From positions 1 to 64,000 of the forward strand of contig NZ_CP012328.1 in NCBI RefSeq assembly GCF_001262715.1: a stretch of 64,000 nucleotides of DNA, written 5' to 3'. The notes under the pieces are model-generated. The model saw nothing but the letters and a program-made list of their open reading frames with translations. It was not told where the DNA came from and did not search any database. The position numbers were made by a program, and so were the translations under genes. This stretch comes from Spiroplasma turonicum. GTDB lineage: Bacteria > Bacillota_I > Bacilli_A > Mycoplasmatales > Mycoplasmataceae. How positions within the stretch are numbered: the stretch's first letter is position 1; each line of letters begins with the position of its first letter. Of the stretch, positions 1 to 12,184 are shown in pieces.

Positions 1-102
1 TTATCCACAAAAATATCTTTTATTTATTCTTTTATAAAGTTATTAACAACTATTTATCAACAATAAATTATAATTTTATTATCAAAATAAAGGAGGTTTA
101 CA
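1..102. other. oriC: oriC, upstream part with DnaA boxes
   Basis: The region upstream of dnaA holds an exact DnaA box TTATCCACA at 1-9 and a TTATCAACA box at 54-62, with a weaker TTATTAACA at 40-48, in very AT-rich sequence. In Spiroplasma and other mollicutes the functional origin is known to lie in the intergenic sequences around dnaA. A -10 element TATAAT at 69-74 lies just after the second box, so DnaA could autoregulate its own gene (inference). The window starts on the first box, so more boxes may lie upstream. Confidence 0.75.
69..74 (+). promoter_or_regulatory. -10 element of dnaA
   Basis: TATAAT lies 28 bases before the dnaA ATG, ahead of a strong AAAGGAGG ribosome binding site. No convincing -35 is visible, and a DnaA box (54-62) occupies part of the space where it would lie. 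Confidence 0.5.
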
Positions 103-1434
103 ATGAAAAACTCAGAAATCTGAAAAAAAACTAAAGAATGATTAATATCATCCGATCTTGTAGAACCTAATATTTATGATGAATATATTAAAGTTGCAAA
201 TCTCGAAGAGTTATGTGAAGAAGAAAAAGTTATAGTGGTTAAATCAGAACTATCAAAGTGATATTTAGAAAACTTAGCCGAACCTATAAAAAACAACATT
301 TCTGATAATGTTGGAAAAGACATCAAGTTAACAGTTTTAACAAAAGAGGAATTCGAAAAAGAAAAAGAAATAAAATCGATAGTTTCTTTAAAAAAAGAAC
401 GATTATTAGTAAGTGGGTACACATTTGAAAATTTTATTACTGGATCTAGTAATATAAACGCGCTTAATGCCGCTAAATCAGTAATCGAAAATTTAGGCAC
501 AAAATGGAATCCTTTATTTATATACGGAGATTCTGGTCTTGGTAAAACTCACCTTCTAAAGGCTATTTCTAATGAGGTTTCTAAAGAAAATGTTGGCTTA
601 AATATAAAATACTTTACTTCTTCAGATTTTAGAAAAAATATCCTGGACTCTTTAATGGATGGCTTCAAAGAGATTGAAATGACTAAAACTAAAATGAACG
701 ACATAGATGTCATCTTAATAGACGACATACAATTTCTGGCAAATAGTGGTAAAACTAATGAAATTTTCTTTAATATATTTAATTCATTTGTTGAAAATAA
801 TAAACAAATAGTCCTTTCATCAGATAAATTCCCGGAACAGCTTAATGGGTTCGACAAAAGAATGGTATCAAGGTTTTCTCAAGGTCTTAGTGTAAAAATA
901 GAAAAACTTGACAATGAAACGTCACTTAACATAATTGAATATAAATGCAAGATAGCAAACATTAATTTATCTAGCGAAAGTAAAAAATACATCTCGTCTT
1001 TTTTTGGAACAGACGTGAGAAAGATAGAGGGTATAATAAACAAAATTGAATTCTATTTTATACAAAATAAACATAAACCTGGTGAATTGATAGATGTCGA
1101 TTACATATCAAAAATTCTTGAAGATTATTCTTTTGCCCCAGGTGGAGAAATAACAGTTCAAAAAATAAAAGATGTTGTCAGTCAATACTATGGTGTTAAT
1201 ATAAAATCAATAGACAGTAGTATAAGGGTCCAAAATGTTGTAAAAGCAAGACATGTGGCAATGTATTTAACTGGTGAACTATTGAAAAAAAATTATTCTG
1301 AAATTGGACTTGCTTTTGGTGGAAAAGACCACACAACAGTCCTGAACGCATTTAATAAAATAAACAAATTTTTGAAAGAGGACAAGCTTTTCCGCTCGGC
1401 TTTGAAAAAAATAAAAAAGGATATAGTATCGTAA
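103..1434 (+). CDS. dnaA: Chromosomal replication initiator DnaA
   Basis: DnaA binds DnaA boxes at oriC and opens the duplex to start replication. The 443-residue product has an AAA+ core with Walker A GDSGLGKT at residues 142-149 and Walker B VILIDDIQF at 203-211. The C-terminal box-binding domain carries the family signature around residues 380-420 (KARH and GGKDHTTVL). The N-terminal interaction domain is recognisable but divergent. The ATG at 103 follows AAAGGAGG and gives a family-typical length. UGA codons at residues 7, 13 and 54 are read as Trp, so an annotation with the standard code would see a truncated gene starting much later. Neighbours dnaN and gyrBA fit the conserved bacterial origin order. 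Confidence 0.97.
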
Positions 1435-1536
1435 ACTTTTTTCTAAAATAGCAGTAAAAAACTGTGGTTTTTAAGGTTATCCACATATTAATAGTATAAT
1501 AATAATAATTTTAATAATTATATAATAGGAGGAAAT
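1435..1536. other. oriC: oriC, dnaA-dnaN intergenic part
   Basis: These 102 bases hold an exact DnaA box TTATCCACA at 1477-1485 and a degenerate inverted partner (TGTGG at 1463-1467). They are followed by about 45 bases of almost pure A/T (1486-1530), a reasonable unwinding-element candidate. The dnaA-dnaN spacer is the classical oriC location in Spiroplasma citri and related mollicutes (established knowledge). The box count is low, so boxes upstream of dnaA probably contribute too. Confidence 0.7.
1495..1500 (+). promoter_or_regulatory. -10 element of dnaN
   Basis: TATAAT lies 36 bases before the dnaN ATG. The DnaA box at 1477-1485 sits between this -10 and the likely -35 position, so DnaA binding should compete with RNA polymerase here (inference). 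Confidence 0.45.
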
Positions 1537-2664
1537 ATGTTCTTTAGTATAAATAGAATTGCTTTAATTGAAGAAATTAACAAGTGTAATCGGATTATAG
1601 ATATTAAAACGCCTTCTCCATCTATTACAGGTATATTGATAGATGTAAATATAGATTCTTTGTCTCTAACTTCGACTAATACTGTTGTTTCAATAAAAAG
1701 TCTTGTTAGACTAAATGAAATGAATTTAAATATAAAGCAAGTTGGTAGTATGTTGATAAAAGGAAAATACTTCTTAGATATTTTAAAAAAAATGGATGAT
1801 GATATTGTAAACATTTCTTGTGTTGAAAACAACGTTGCAGTTTTATCTGGTAAAAAACTTGAATTTTCTTTAAATATATTAGATTTTAATGAATATCCAA
1901 ATTTAGCTTTTAGAGAAAAAGGTGACTCAATCAATGTAAATTGTTTTGACCTTAAGAAGGCTCTTAATCAAACAATAATTTCTGTTAACGAATGAAAACA
2001 AAAAATAGTTTTATCAGGTTTGAATTTTGCTTTGAAAGACGGGGCTTTTTATATAACTGGTACTGATGGATATAGGGTTTCAAGAAAAAGATTGAACTTT
2101 TGATCTACTAATATTGAAAATAAGTTTGAAACAAACATTCCGTATAGAAGTGTTTTGGAAATTATCAAACTTTTGCCAGATAATGGAGAGTGTAAAATTG
2201 TAATAGTTGATAGTTATACTTCTATTGTTATAAATAACACTGTTTTTCAAACTACAATCTTAGAAGGACAATTTCCTGATGTAAATGCTGTATTTCCAAG
2301 TGATTTTAATACAACAATATTTGTTGATAATAAAAAGTTTTTTAAATTAATTTCAAGGGCTGATTTACCAAATGATGATAATTCAATACCTGTTGTAAAT
2401 ATGATTCTTGAAGATGAAAAAATAATCATTAAATCAAGTATTCATCAAGTAGGTAGTTTTGAAGAAACATTTGAAGAATTTGAACTTAAAGGTATTGATA
2501 GCCAAAGCATTTCTTTTAATTCTAAATATTTAATTGATTCTTTAAAAACTTTTGAAACCAAAACTCTTGAAATCAACCTTATAGATTCTAAAAAACCAAT
2601 AGTGATTTCTTCTGCTGAAGATGATAGTTTAAGTCAAATAATATTACCAATGTTTACAAGTTAA
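1537..2664 (+). CDS. dnaN: DNA polymerase III beta subunit (sliding clamp)
   Basis: This is the ring-shaped processivity clamp that tethers DNA polymerase III to the template. The 375-residue length is normal for the three-domain beta clamp, and the position after dnaA is diagnostic. Recognisable segments include the N-terminal helix region and the C-terminal IILPMFTS ending, which corresponds to the family's ILPMR-type end. The ATG at 1537 follows TAGGAGG. In-frame UGA codons (for example near 1993 and 2101) are Trp. An in-frame CGG arginine codon at 1591-1593 is noteworthy because CGG is avoided or unassigned in some mollicutes. Confidence 0.95.
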
Positions 2665-2681
2665 TCATTAATGACATGCTT

Positions 2682-2710
2682 TATACATAATATGCTTTAA
2701 ATGTTATAAT
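2682..2710 (+). promoter_or_regulatory. Promoter of gyrB-gyrA
   Basis: A -35-like TATACA (2682-2687) and a -10 TATAAT (2705-2710) are separated by 17 bases in the 70-base dnaN-gyrB spacer. This suggests gyrB-gyrA can be transcribed separately from dnaA-dnaN. Confidence 0.5.
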
Positions 2711-2716
2711 TATTAG

Positions 2717-4633
<1,917 letters not shown>

Positions 4634-4645
4634 AAGAGGTATTTT

Positions 4646-7072
4646 ATGAAAAATATAAATAACACTAATAGCAAAATATTAGAGGTTGACATAAAAACAG
4701 AAGTTGAAAGAGACTTTTTAGAATACTCAATGAGTGTTATTGTAAGTAGAGCGCTTCCTGATTTAAGAGATGGTCTTAAACCAGTTCAAAGAAGAATTGT
4801 TTATGCAATGAATGAACTTAAAATTTTTTCAGATACTCCTCATAAAAAATCAGCACGTATTGTTGGGGAAGTTATAGGTAAATATCACCCTCATGGTGAT
4901 TCATCAGTTTACGAAGCTATGGTTAGAATGGCTCAAGATTTCTCATATAGATATCCTTTAGTTGAAGGACATGGTAACTTTGGTTCAATTGATGGTGATG
5001 GTGCAGCAGCTATGCGTTACACTGAAGCAAGGCTTGCAAAGATCTCCTCATTATTATTAAAAGATATTGATATGGAAACCGTTCCTTTTGTTGATAATTA
5101 TGATGCAATTGAGAAAGAACCAGTTTATTTAACTGGTTATTTCCCTAATCTATTAGTAAATGGTGCAACAGGTATAGCTGTTGGTATGGCAACTAATATT
5201 CCACCTCACAACTTAACTGAAGTTGTTAATGCAATTGTTGAAACAATCAAAGATGATAAAATAACCATAGAAAAAATCCTTACATTTATTAAAGGTCCTG
5301 ATTTTCCAATGGGTGCATTAATGACAAACGGAAAAAGCATGATAGAAGGTTACAAAACCGGTAAAGGTAGTGTAACACTTAGAGCAAAAATATTAACAGA
5401 GCAAACAGAAAAAAAATCAAGAATTATAATTACTGAAATACCTTATCAAACTAATAAATTGAGAATAGTTGAGAAAATAGCTGAACTATATAAAAATAAA
5501 ATAATTATTGGAATAAGTGATATTAGAGATGAATCAAATTATCAAGGGATAAGAATAGTTGTAGAATTAAATAAAAATGCAAATGTTCAATTGATAATAA
5601 AAAAATTATATAAGTATACTAATTTACAGTACAACTTTCCAATAAATATGCTTGCTTTAAATAATGGTAAGCCTGAAGTTTTAAATATTAGAGATCTAAT
5701 TAAGTTGTATATTAACCATCAGGTGTCTATGATTGTTAAAAGAAGTATCTATGAAAAAAACAAGTTAGATGAAAAATTGCATATTCTTAATGCACTAAAA
5801 ATTACAATTGATAATATTGAAGAAGTTATTAAAATAATAAAAGAATCAAAAACCACTTCAGAGGCAAGTATTAATCTTACTTCTAGATTTGGATTTGATG
5901 AAAGACAAATAAAAGCAATTTTAGATATGAGACTTCAAAGACTTGTGTCTTTAGAACATGAAAAAATAGTAAATGAAATTGAAGAAATTATAAAAAGAAT
6001 TAATTATTTAATTACAATTATAGATTCTAAAGAAATACAAGAAAAAATACTTATAGAGCAATTAGTAGATATAAAAAATAAATTCGGCGATGCAAGAAGA
6101 ACAGAAATCATTGAAGAAGAAGATACTCAAATAGAAGAAGAAGAATTAATTCAAGATGATCAATTTTTATTAACTTTAACAAAAGATGGGTACATAAGAA
6201 GAATTAAATTAGAAGAGATAAAAACCCAAAAAAGAGGCGGTAAAGGAACTCTATTGAATCCAATAAGTGAAGATGAAATTATTATATCTACAATCGGTAA
6301 AACAAAAGATGAAATTTTGTTTTTTACTAATATAGGTAAAGTTTATAAAATTAAAGGTTATAAAATTCCAATATCTTCTAAAAACTCAAGAGGTATTCCA
6401 TTAGTAAATTATATAGGTATAAGTCAATCAGAAAAAGTAACTTCAGTACTGTGTTATAAACACAACAAGAGTGAAAACTTATTCTTACTAACTGAAAAAG
6501 GTATTGCTAAAAGACTTTCAATTAAAGAGTTTGAAAAAATAAATAATATTGGTAAGCTAGTTATCATACTAGATGATAAAGATAAATTAGTATCAGTAGT
6601 TTCAACAAAAGGAAATGAAAATTTACTAATTGCTTCTTTAAAAGGTAAAATTTTAAGGTCATCAGAAGATAACTTCAGAACAATGTCTAGAGGATCAAGA
6701 GGAGTTATAGCAATAAAATTAGATAATGATGATAAAGTGGTTTCTGCATGTTCAACAACAAAAAATACAATGATAGTAACTATTTCTGATTCAGGTATTT
6801 TGAAAAAAACTTTAATCGAAGAAATAAATCTTTTGGGTAGAGGATCAAAAGGTATTTTAGGAATGAAATTAAATGAAAAAACTGGAAATTTAAAATACAT
6901 ATTTTCAATAAGAGAAACAGATGAAATTATAATGATTTCTTCAGATGGTAAAACAATTAAACTTTTAGCTAGTGATATAAACTTACAATCTAGAAAAAGC
7001 ACTGGTGTAATTGGTTTTGACATAATAGATTCAGAACACGTTTCATCAGTTTCAATAAAGTTTAATAAATAA
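4646..7072 (+). CDS. gyrA: DNA gyrase subunit A
   Basis: GyrA is the DNA breakage-reunion subunit. The 808-residue product has the active-site segment AAMRYTE and a quinolone-determining region reading [11 protein letters not shown], so Ser is kept at E. coli position 83 and Glu stands at position 87. The GyrA box QKRGGKG at residues 528-534 marks true gyrase rather than topoisomerase IV. It is followed by a beta-pinwheel with repeated K/R-RGSRG- or RGSKG-like blades. The whole frame contains no internal UGA. The start follows AGAAGAGG and the gene is co-directional with gyrB. Confidence 0.97.
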   Translation: MKNINNTNSKILEVDIKTEVERDFLEYSMSVIVSRALPDLRDGLKPVQRRIVYAMNELKIFSDTPHKKSARIVGEVIGKYHPHGDSSVYEAMVRMAQDFSYRYPLVEGHGNFGSIDGDGAAAMRYTEARLAKISSLLLKDIDMETVPFVDNYDAIEKEPVYLTGYFPNLLVNGATGIAVGMATNIPPHNLTEVVNAIVETIKDDKITIEKILTFIKGPDFPMGALMTNGKSMIEGYKTGKGSVTLRAKILTEQTEKKSRIIITEIPYQTNKLRIVEKIAELYKNKIIIGISDIRDESNYQGIRIVVELNKNANVQLIIKKLYKYTNLQYNFPINMLALNNGKPEVLNIRDLIKLYINHQVSMIVKRSIYEKNKLDEKLHILNALKITIDNIEEVIKIIKESKTTSEASINLTSRFGFDERQIKAILDMRLQRLVSLEHEKIVNEIEEIIKRINYLITIIDSKEIQEKILIEQLVDIKNKFGDARRTEIIEEEDTQIEEEELIQDDQFLLTLTKDGYIRRIKLEEIKTQKRGGKGTLLNPISEDEIIISTIGKTKDEILFFTNIGKVYKIKGYKIPISSKNSRGIPLVNYIGISQSEKVTSVLCYKHNKSENLFLLTEKGIAKRLSIKEFEKINNIGKLVIILDDKDKLVSVVSTKGNENLLIASLKGKILRSSEDNFRTMSRGSRGVIAIKLDNDDKVVSACSTTKNTMIVTISDSGILKKTLIEEINLLGRGSKGILGMKLNEKTGNLKYIFSIRETDEIIMISSDGKTIKLLASDINLQSRKSTGVIGFDIIDSEHVSSVSIKFNK

Positions 7073-7117
7073 ATTGTTTCACGTGAAACATTTTAAAAAT
7101 GTTTCACGTGAAACAAT
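7073..7117. promoter_or_regulatory. Tandem parS-type palindromes (putative ParB/Spo0J sites)
   Basis: Two identical 16-bp palindromes TGTTTCACGTGAAACA lie at 7075-7090 and 7100-7115, starting 2 bases after the gyrA stop. Each matches the Bacillus-type parS consensus (TGTTNCACGTGAAACA) with no mismatch. Together with the linker TTTTAAAAA they form a 45-base inverted repeat (arms of 22, one central base). Centre-to-centre distance is 25 bp. The location a few kb from oriC is where parS sites normally sit. As RNA the repeat would also fold into a long hairpin, so a role in gyrA 3' end formation is possible. No ParB gene is in the window. Confidence 0.75.
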
Positions 7118-7150
7118 ATTTAAAAAATATAATGTAATTCTATAAAATTA

Positions 7151-7159
7151 TGATAATAT
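7151..7159 (+). promoter_or_regulatory. Extended -10 of the SRP RNA gene
   Basis: TGATAATAT (TGn plus TAATAT) lies seven bases before the inferred 5' end of the SRP RNA. No good -35 is seen, consistent with an extended -10 promoter. Confidence 0.4.
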
Positions 7160-7165
7160 ATATTT

Positions 7166-7252
7166 GTCATTGTAAGGGTGACGTTCGAACTTGGTCAGGA
7201 CCGGAAGGTAGCAGCCATAAGAATCTAGTGCCTTGTACATTGACTTTTTTTT
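7166..7252 (+). ncRNA. ffs: Small SRP RNA (4.5S type)
   Basis: The signal recognition particle RNA partners Ffh for co-translational membrane targeting. The apical loop GGTCAGGACCGGAAGGTAGC (7192-7211), followed by AGCC, is the near-invariant domain IV motif of bacterial SRP RNA. The ends pair: GTCATTGTA at the 5' end with TGTACATTGAC at the 3' end. The RNA is followed by a T8 run serving as terminator. The size of about 80 nucleotides matches the small hairpin type, without the Alu domain found in Bacillus. The position beside tadA and dnaX matches the Firmicutes arrangement. Confidence 0.93.
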
Positions 7253-7273
7253 ACTTTTTTTAGAGGTTTTTTT

Positions 7274-7702
7274 ATGCAAGAGAATATTTTTTTTAATACT
7301 TTATATAAATTAATTAAAAAATGTAAAAAAACAAAAGATGTTCCAGTAGCTTCAATTTTAATTAAAGAAGACAAAATATTATTTAAAAGTTATAATACTA
7401 GACAAAAAAAATATAAATTTAATAACCATGCAGAAATACTAGTGATAGATAAGGCATTCAAAAAAACAAAGAAAAAAAATTTGTCTGAATTTACATTATA
7501 TGTTAATTTAAAACCTTGCATAATGTGCATTGCAACTTTAGAACAAACTAATATTAAGAACGTTTATTATTGACTTGAAAATGAGAAGGTAGACTATTCA
7601 TTAATTAAGTCAAACATAAAATTTAATAAAGTATATAATATAAGTCAAGAAGAGTTGTTTAAAAAAGAGTTAAAAAACTTTTTTAAAGAATTAAGGGGTT
7701 AA
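7274..7702 (+). CDS. tadA: tRNA adenosine(34) deaminase TadA
   Basis: TadA deaminates A34 to inosine in tRNA-Arg(ACG), enabling CGN decoding. The product (142 residues with UGA read as Trp near 7571) has the zinc deaminase motif HAE at residues 52-54 and PCIMC at 81-85. Length is slightly short for the family (about 150-165). It lies between the SRP RNA and dnaX, as in Bacillus. The start ATG follows TAGAGG with a 7-base T-rich spacer. Confidence 0.9.
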
Positions 7703-7704
7703 AA

Positions 7705-9504
7705 ATGGATAATAAAAAAACATTATATAGAAGATACAGACCTAGCAACTTTAATGATTTAGTTGGTCATGACACTGTAAAGGATATTCTTGAAAGTCAA
7801 CTAAAAAAAAGATCAATAACACATGCTATGATTTTTGCTGGTCAAAGAGGTACAGGAAAAACATCCTTAGCAAGAATTTTTGCTAAAGTGATTCAATGTA
7901 AAAAACCTATTAATGATATTGATCCTTGTAATAATTGTAATAGTTGTAATGAGTTTAACAGAGAATCACATCCGGATTTTTTTGAAATTGATGCAGCTTC
8001 TAATAACGGGATTGATGAAATAAGAAGTATTAAGGCGAATATTACAACTTTACCAGCTTTATCAAAATATAAAGTATATATAATCGATGAAGTTCATATG
8101 CTTTCTAACTCTGCTTTTAATGCTTTATTAAAAACTTTAGAAGAACCTCCTAAACACGTAATATTCATATTGGCAACCACTGAACAAAATAAAATACCTC
8201 CAACAATAATATCAAGATGTCATGTATATAATTTCAATAAACTAAATCTTTATGATATGAAAAAAAAACTTATAGAAGTTTCTACTCTTGAAGGATATAC
8301 ATTAAATGAGGAAGTGGCCAACGAAATTTTTTATATAAGTGATGGATCTTTAAGAGATGCTTTAAATTATTTAGAACAATGTATGACAGTTTCTGAGAAT
8401 GTTATTACAATTGATAAATTAAAAAAATTATTTTATGTCTCTTCTAAACTAGAAAAAATTAATTTGTTAATAAATGTATTTAAAAAAAATATAGACTATG
8501 TTATTACAATGATTAATGACTTTGATAAGAAAGGAATAGACTTTTCAATATTCTTATTAGGTTTATTAGAAATTTTAAAAGAAATTATAGAGTATAAAAT
8601 ATGTAACAATAAGCTTTATTTAAAAGTGTTAGAAGAAGAAGAAGCAAAAAACTTTTTGAGTTTTCATACTAGCTCAATAATACAATTAACAGATTTATTA
8701 ACAGAAGCTTATGTAAAAACAAAAAATACAAGCATAGGTGTTCAAATAATCTTACTACAAATAACTAAATTTCATTTTAATAAACTTATAAGTGTTAATA
8801 GTGAGGCCAGTCCATTACAATATGAAAAAAAAGATTTAAATGATAAAACATTAGTAGAACAAAATAAAAAACAAAATATTAAAGAGACAGATAAGAGCAA
8901 CGCTCATGTAAGTGAGAATGTATTCAATAATAAAACTATATTGTCACTTGACGATGACAAAAAAGATTATCAATTAAAAGAACTATTAAGAAATAATATT
9001 AATAATGATATCAATGTTTATTTCGACAACTCGAAAGTTATAAATGAATTAATAAATGCAAATAAAGAAAAAAGACTATTAATAGAAAATAAATTAAATG
9101 ATTTTTTTAGTCTATTAGATTTAGAAAATGATTTATCAAACATTTTGATACCTTTGTATTCTTCAAAAGTAGTAGCTTCAAGCAATGAGTGTGCAATATT
9201 TGTTTTAGATAATATAACATTAACAAATTGAATTATTAATAAATTAGAAATAAATGAAATAAGAGACAAGATTTTTAATTTTTTTGAAATACAATTTTTA
9301 ATCCCAATTACTAAAGAACAATGAATACATATAAAAACTGAGTTTATGGATCTAAAAAATCAAAACAAGTTACCAACATATATTAAGCAAGACTACAATA
9401 GTTTTTCATACAAAAAAACAAAACTTTCTGATGATAAGGAAGATAAATTTTTAAATGATGTAAAAGAACACTTTAATGACTTTGATATAGAGGTTGAAAA
9501 ATAG
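7705..9504 (+). CDS. dnaX: DNA polymerase III subunit gamma/tau
   Basis: This is the clamp-loader ATPase. The 599-residue product contains an AAA+ domain with Walker A (GQRGTGKTS, about residues 46-54), a zinc module (CNNCNSC) and the conserved LLKTLEEPP segment. A lysine- and asparagine-rich linker follows, then a divergent C-terminal tau-like region. UGA codons at 9229 and 9322 are Trp, so a standard-code frame ends too early. It starts 2 bases after tadA and is followed at once by recR, so the three genes are likely co-transcribed. No clear programmed frameshift signal was identified. Confidence 0.95.
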
Positions 9505-9505
9505 G

Positions 9506-10078
9506 ATGAAGGATTTAGTAGAAAGACTTAAGAAAATAGAAGGAATTACAGAAAAAACAAGTGAAAAAATAATTTTTGACTTAATTGAAAATGATAATAA
9601 ATTAACTCTTTTGAAAGAAACTTTAGATTATATAGAGAAAAATTATAAATCATGTGAGGTATGTAATTATTATAAATTTAAAAATATCTGTGATTTTTGT
9701 GACAATAAAACAAGAGATAAAAATCTTATTTGTGTAGTAACATCAAAAAAAGAAGCAAAAAAAGTCTTTAAAAGTAATTATAAAGGTTTAATACATGTCC
9801 TTAATGGTGAAATAAATCTAAATAAAAATATATTACCAGAATCAATACACTTACCAAATTTATTTGCTAGAATAAGTAAAGAAACAGAAGTGATAATAGC
9901 CACTAATCTTACTTTTAATGGTGAAGTTACTGCAAATTATATATTAAATAGTTTAAAGAATGAGTGTAAAAAGATAACTAGATTAGCAAGAGGTATTCCA
10001 TTTGGAGGTTCATTAGATTATTTAGATGATGAAACCCTTACAAATGCAATCGAAAATAGAAAAATAATAAAAAAATAA
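9506..10078 (+). CDS. recR: Recombination mediator RecR
   Basis: RecR works with RecO to load RecA at gaps. The 190-residue product has the N-terminal helix-hairpin-helix region, a four-cysteine zinc finger (CEVCNYYKFKNICDFC) and a TOPRIM domain including the ARGIPFGGSLDYLD C-terminal segment typical of RecR. The ATG at 9506, directly after the dnaX stop, is chosen over an upstream in-frame TTG at 9494 because it gives the family's usual N-terminus. YaaK/EbfC, normally between dnaX and recR in Bacillus, is absent. Confidence 0.93.
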   Translation: MKDLVERLKKIEGITEKTSEKIIFDLIENDNKLTLLKETLDYIEKNYKSCEVCNYYKFKNICDFCDNKTRDKNLICVVTSKKEAKKVFKSNYKGLIHVLNGEINLNKNILPESIHLPNLFARISKETEVIIATNLTFNGEVTANYILNSLKNECKKITRLARGIPFGGSLDYLDDETLTNAIENRKIIKK

Positions 10079-10093
10079 AAAAAGGTGGTTCAT

Positions 10094-10729
10094 ATGCTTT
10101 TTATTTCACTTGAAGGAATTGATGGTTCTGGAAAAACAACTATATCTAAAATGATAAAAGATAACTTATCACAAAAAGGTTTTAAAGTTTTACTTACTAG
10201 AGAACCTGGAGGAGAGACCTTCGCAGAAGATATTAGACAAATGATTCTTGATAAAAAAAATATTATAACACCTTGAACAGAAACACTTTTATACATAGCT
10301 GCTAGAAAGCAACATTTAGATAAAGTTGTTATACCTGCATTAAAGGCTGGAACCATTGTTATATGTGATCGTTTTATGGATTCAACTTCTGCATATCAAG
10401 GTTATGCAAGAAATGTTGGAATGGCAGAAATAGATGAAGTTCAAAATATTGTGTTAGGTTCTACAAAACCGGATTTAACTATTTTTTTTGATATAACACC
10501 AAAAGAAGCTCATATAAGGCTGTTAAAAAGAAAAAGAAAACCAGACAGATTAGAAAGTGAAGATTCAGTATTCCATGAAGCAGTATACGAAGGTTATCAA
10601 ATCTTAATTTCAGAAAATACTGACCGTATAAAAGTGGTTAATTCAAGAAAACCAATAAATGAAGTTTTGCAACAAGTAGATTTTCTTATTAACGATGCTT
10701 TAAATGAAAGACTATCTAAAAATGACTAA
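10094..10729 (+). CDS. tmk: Thymidylate kinase
   Basis: This enzyme phosphorylates dTMP to dTDP for DNA synthesis. The 211-residue product begins MLFISLEG followed by the P-loop GIDGSGKTT (residues 8-16). It contains the DR(F)..S.AYQG motif for dTMP binding and a LID-like segment with KRKRKPDRLE. The ATG at 10094 follows AAAAAGGTGG, and an upstream in-frame GTG at 10085 is less likely because it overlaps that ribosome binding site. Its 3' end overlaps holB by 8 bases. Confidence 0.95.
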
Positions 10730-11471
10730 AAATGATTTTCTACTTAGTTGTTCACTTTCAATGAAAAAAAAACAACTACATCATGCAATAATAGTTCTTT
10801 CAAATAATCAAACTATTTTAGATTCTTGTAAAAATGATTTTGTAAGAGTCTTATTTTGTTTAAATAACAACATCGAATATGATAATTGTGATTATTGCAT
10901 AAAAAACAGTTATCAAAGTAATTTCAATATTGCAACTATAGATGGATTAAATTCAAACATAAAAAAAGAAGAAATCCTAAAAGTTATTAATAGATTTTCA
11001 CACTCATCATTCAACTTTTCTGAAAAAAAACTTTATGTTTTAAGAAATGGTGAAAGTTTAAAAGAAAACGCTGCTAACACACTTCTAAAATTCCTTGAAG
11101 AACCCACTAAAAACACTTTTTGTTTAATCTTGTCAAATGATATTTCAAAAATTTTACCAACTATTAAATCAAGGTGTTTGCTGTTCAACATCACAGAAGA
11201 TGTTAATATTAAACTTAATGATAATTTATGGGATTGTTATAATGAAAAAAACGAATTAAAGTTATTAAAATATTTCACTGATCTTAAGAATGTTGAAAAA
11301 AAAGAAGTTATTGAAAGATTAAATTATAACTTTAAAATATTTATACTTAAAAATAGTTTATTAGCAGAAAAAATTTTAGATTCAATTAATAACATAAGCA
11401 TTTCAAATTATTACATCTTAGAGATTGAATATTTATTTAATATTTTTATTAAGGAGATAAATGAAGCTTAA
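10722..11471 (+). CDS. holB: DNA polymerase III delta' subunit (HolB-like)
   Basis: This is the second clamp-loader AAA+ subunit, related to DnaX but without a functional P-loop. The roughly 249-residue product shows the KLYVLRNGESLKENAANTLLK segment and the LLKFLEEP motif shared with DnaX, then a SRC-like motif (KSRCLLF). The start may be ATG 10722 or ATG 10704; both overlap tmk and neither has a clear ribosome binding site. The tmk-holB-methylase order matches Bacillus. It overlaps the next gene by 11 bases, which suggests translational coupling. Confidence 0.85.
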   Translation: MTKNDFLLSCSLSMKKKQLHHAIIVLSNNQTILDSCKNDFVRVLFCLNNNIEYDNCDYCIKNSYQSNFNIATIDGLNSNIKKEEILKVINRFSHSSFNFSEKKLYVLRNGESLKENAANTLLKFLEEPTKNTFCLILSNDISKILPTIKSRCLLFNITEDVNIKLNDNLWDCYNEKNELKLLKYFTDLKNVEKKEVIERLNYNFKIFILKNSLLAEKILDSINNISISNYYILEIEYLFNIFIKEINEA

Positions 11472-12183
11472 AAATAATTTACTTTGTTATAAAGACTTAT
11501 ATATATATCAAGAAAGCAATCATTTTAATTTTTGCTTAGATTCTGTTCTCCTTGCAAGATTTGTTGTATTAAATAGTAAAACCAAGAGATTAATCGACGT
11601 AGGTACTAATAACTGTGTTATCCCTTTAATATTGTCAAGATACACATCTTCTAAAATAACTGCTGTGGAATTACAAAAAAGCTCGAGTGATATAGCAAAT
11701 GAGAATGTTATGCTTAATAATAAACAAAATCAAATAGTTGTTTATAATGAAGATATAAACCAATTTTGTATAGATAAAAATAATATGTTTGATGTTGTAA
11801 TTTGTAACCCTCCTTTTTTTAAAGTTAGTAAAGGTTCAAAATTTAAAGAATCTCAAGAAATATCAATTGCAAGGCATGAGTTAAAATTAACACTTGATCA
11901 GTTAATTAAAAGTTCAAGAATTTTATTAAATAATGAAGGAAAATTATATATGATACATTTGACAGATAGATTTGATGAAGTTATAACTAAATTATGTGAT
12001 AAAGGTTTCGTGGCAAAAAAAGTAAGATTTATATACTCAAAGAAAAGTAGTTTAAAAAGTGATAAATTTCTTGTGGAAGCAAAGCTTTCAAACAAACAAG
12101 GTTGCACAATAATGCAACCACTCTATGTTCATAATGAAGATGGCACCTATACAGATGAAGTTAAGAAATATTTCAAGGATTAA
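11461..12183 (+). CDS. trmN6: TrmN6/YfiC-type N6-adenine methyltransferase
   Basis: This is a class I SAM-dependent methyltransferase of 240 residues. The SAM-binding motif is near LIDVGTNNCVIPLIL and the catalytic NPPF motif, typical of N6-adenine methylases, is at residues 116-119. By family and by position (the Bacillus yabB slot between holB and tilS) it probably methylates A37 of a tRNA. The exact tRNA target cannot be read from sequence. The start lies inside the holB end, after AAGGAG. Confidence 0.82.
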   Translation: MKLKNNLLCYKDLYIYQESNHFNFCLDSVLLARFVVLNSKTKRLIDVGTNNCVIPLILSRYTSSKITAVELQKSSSDIANENVMLNNKQNQIVVYNEDINQFCIDKNNMFDVVICNPPFFKVSKGSKFKESQEISIARHELKLTLDQLIKSSRILLNNEGKLYMIHLTDRFDEVITKLCDKGFVAKKVRFIYSKKSSLKSDKFLVEAKLSNKQGCTIMQPLYVHNEDGTYTDEVKKYFKD

Positions 12184-12184
12184 T

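Noticed and set aside
6454-7023. Minus-strand 189-residue frame within gyrA
   Set aside because: It lies wholly inside a well-conserved gene, and its composition is that of antisense AT-rich DNA.
7176-7195. TTCGAA-containing stretch as a tRNA T-arm
   Set aside because: It is part of the SRP RNA; no cloverleaf or CCA-type 3' end is present. No tRNA gene was found anywhere in the window.
9494-9505. TTG start for recR inside dnaX
   Set aside because: The ATG at 9506 gives the usual RecR N-terminus and follows the dnaX stop directly.
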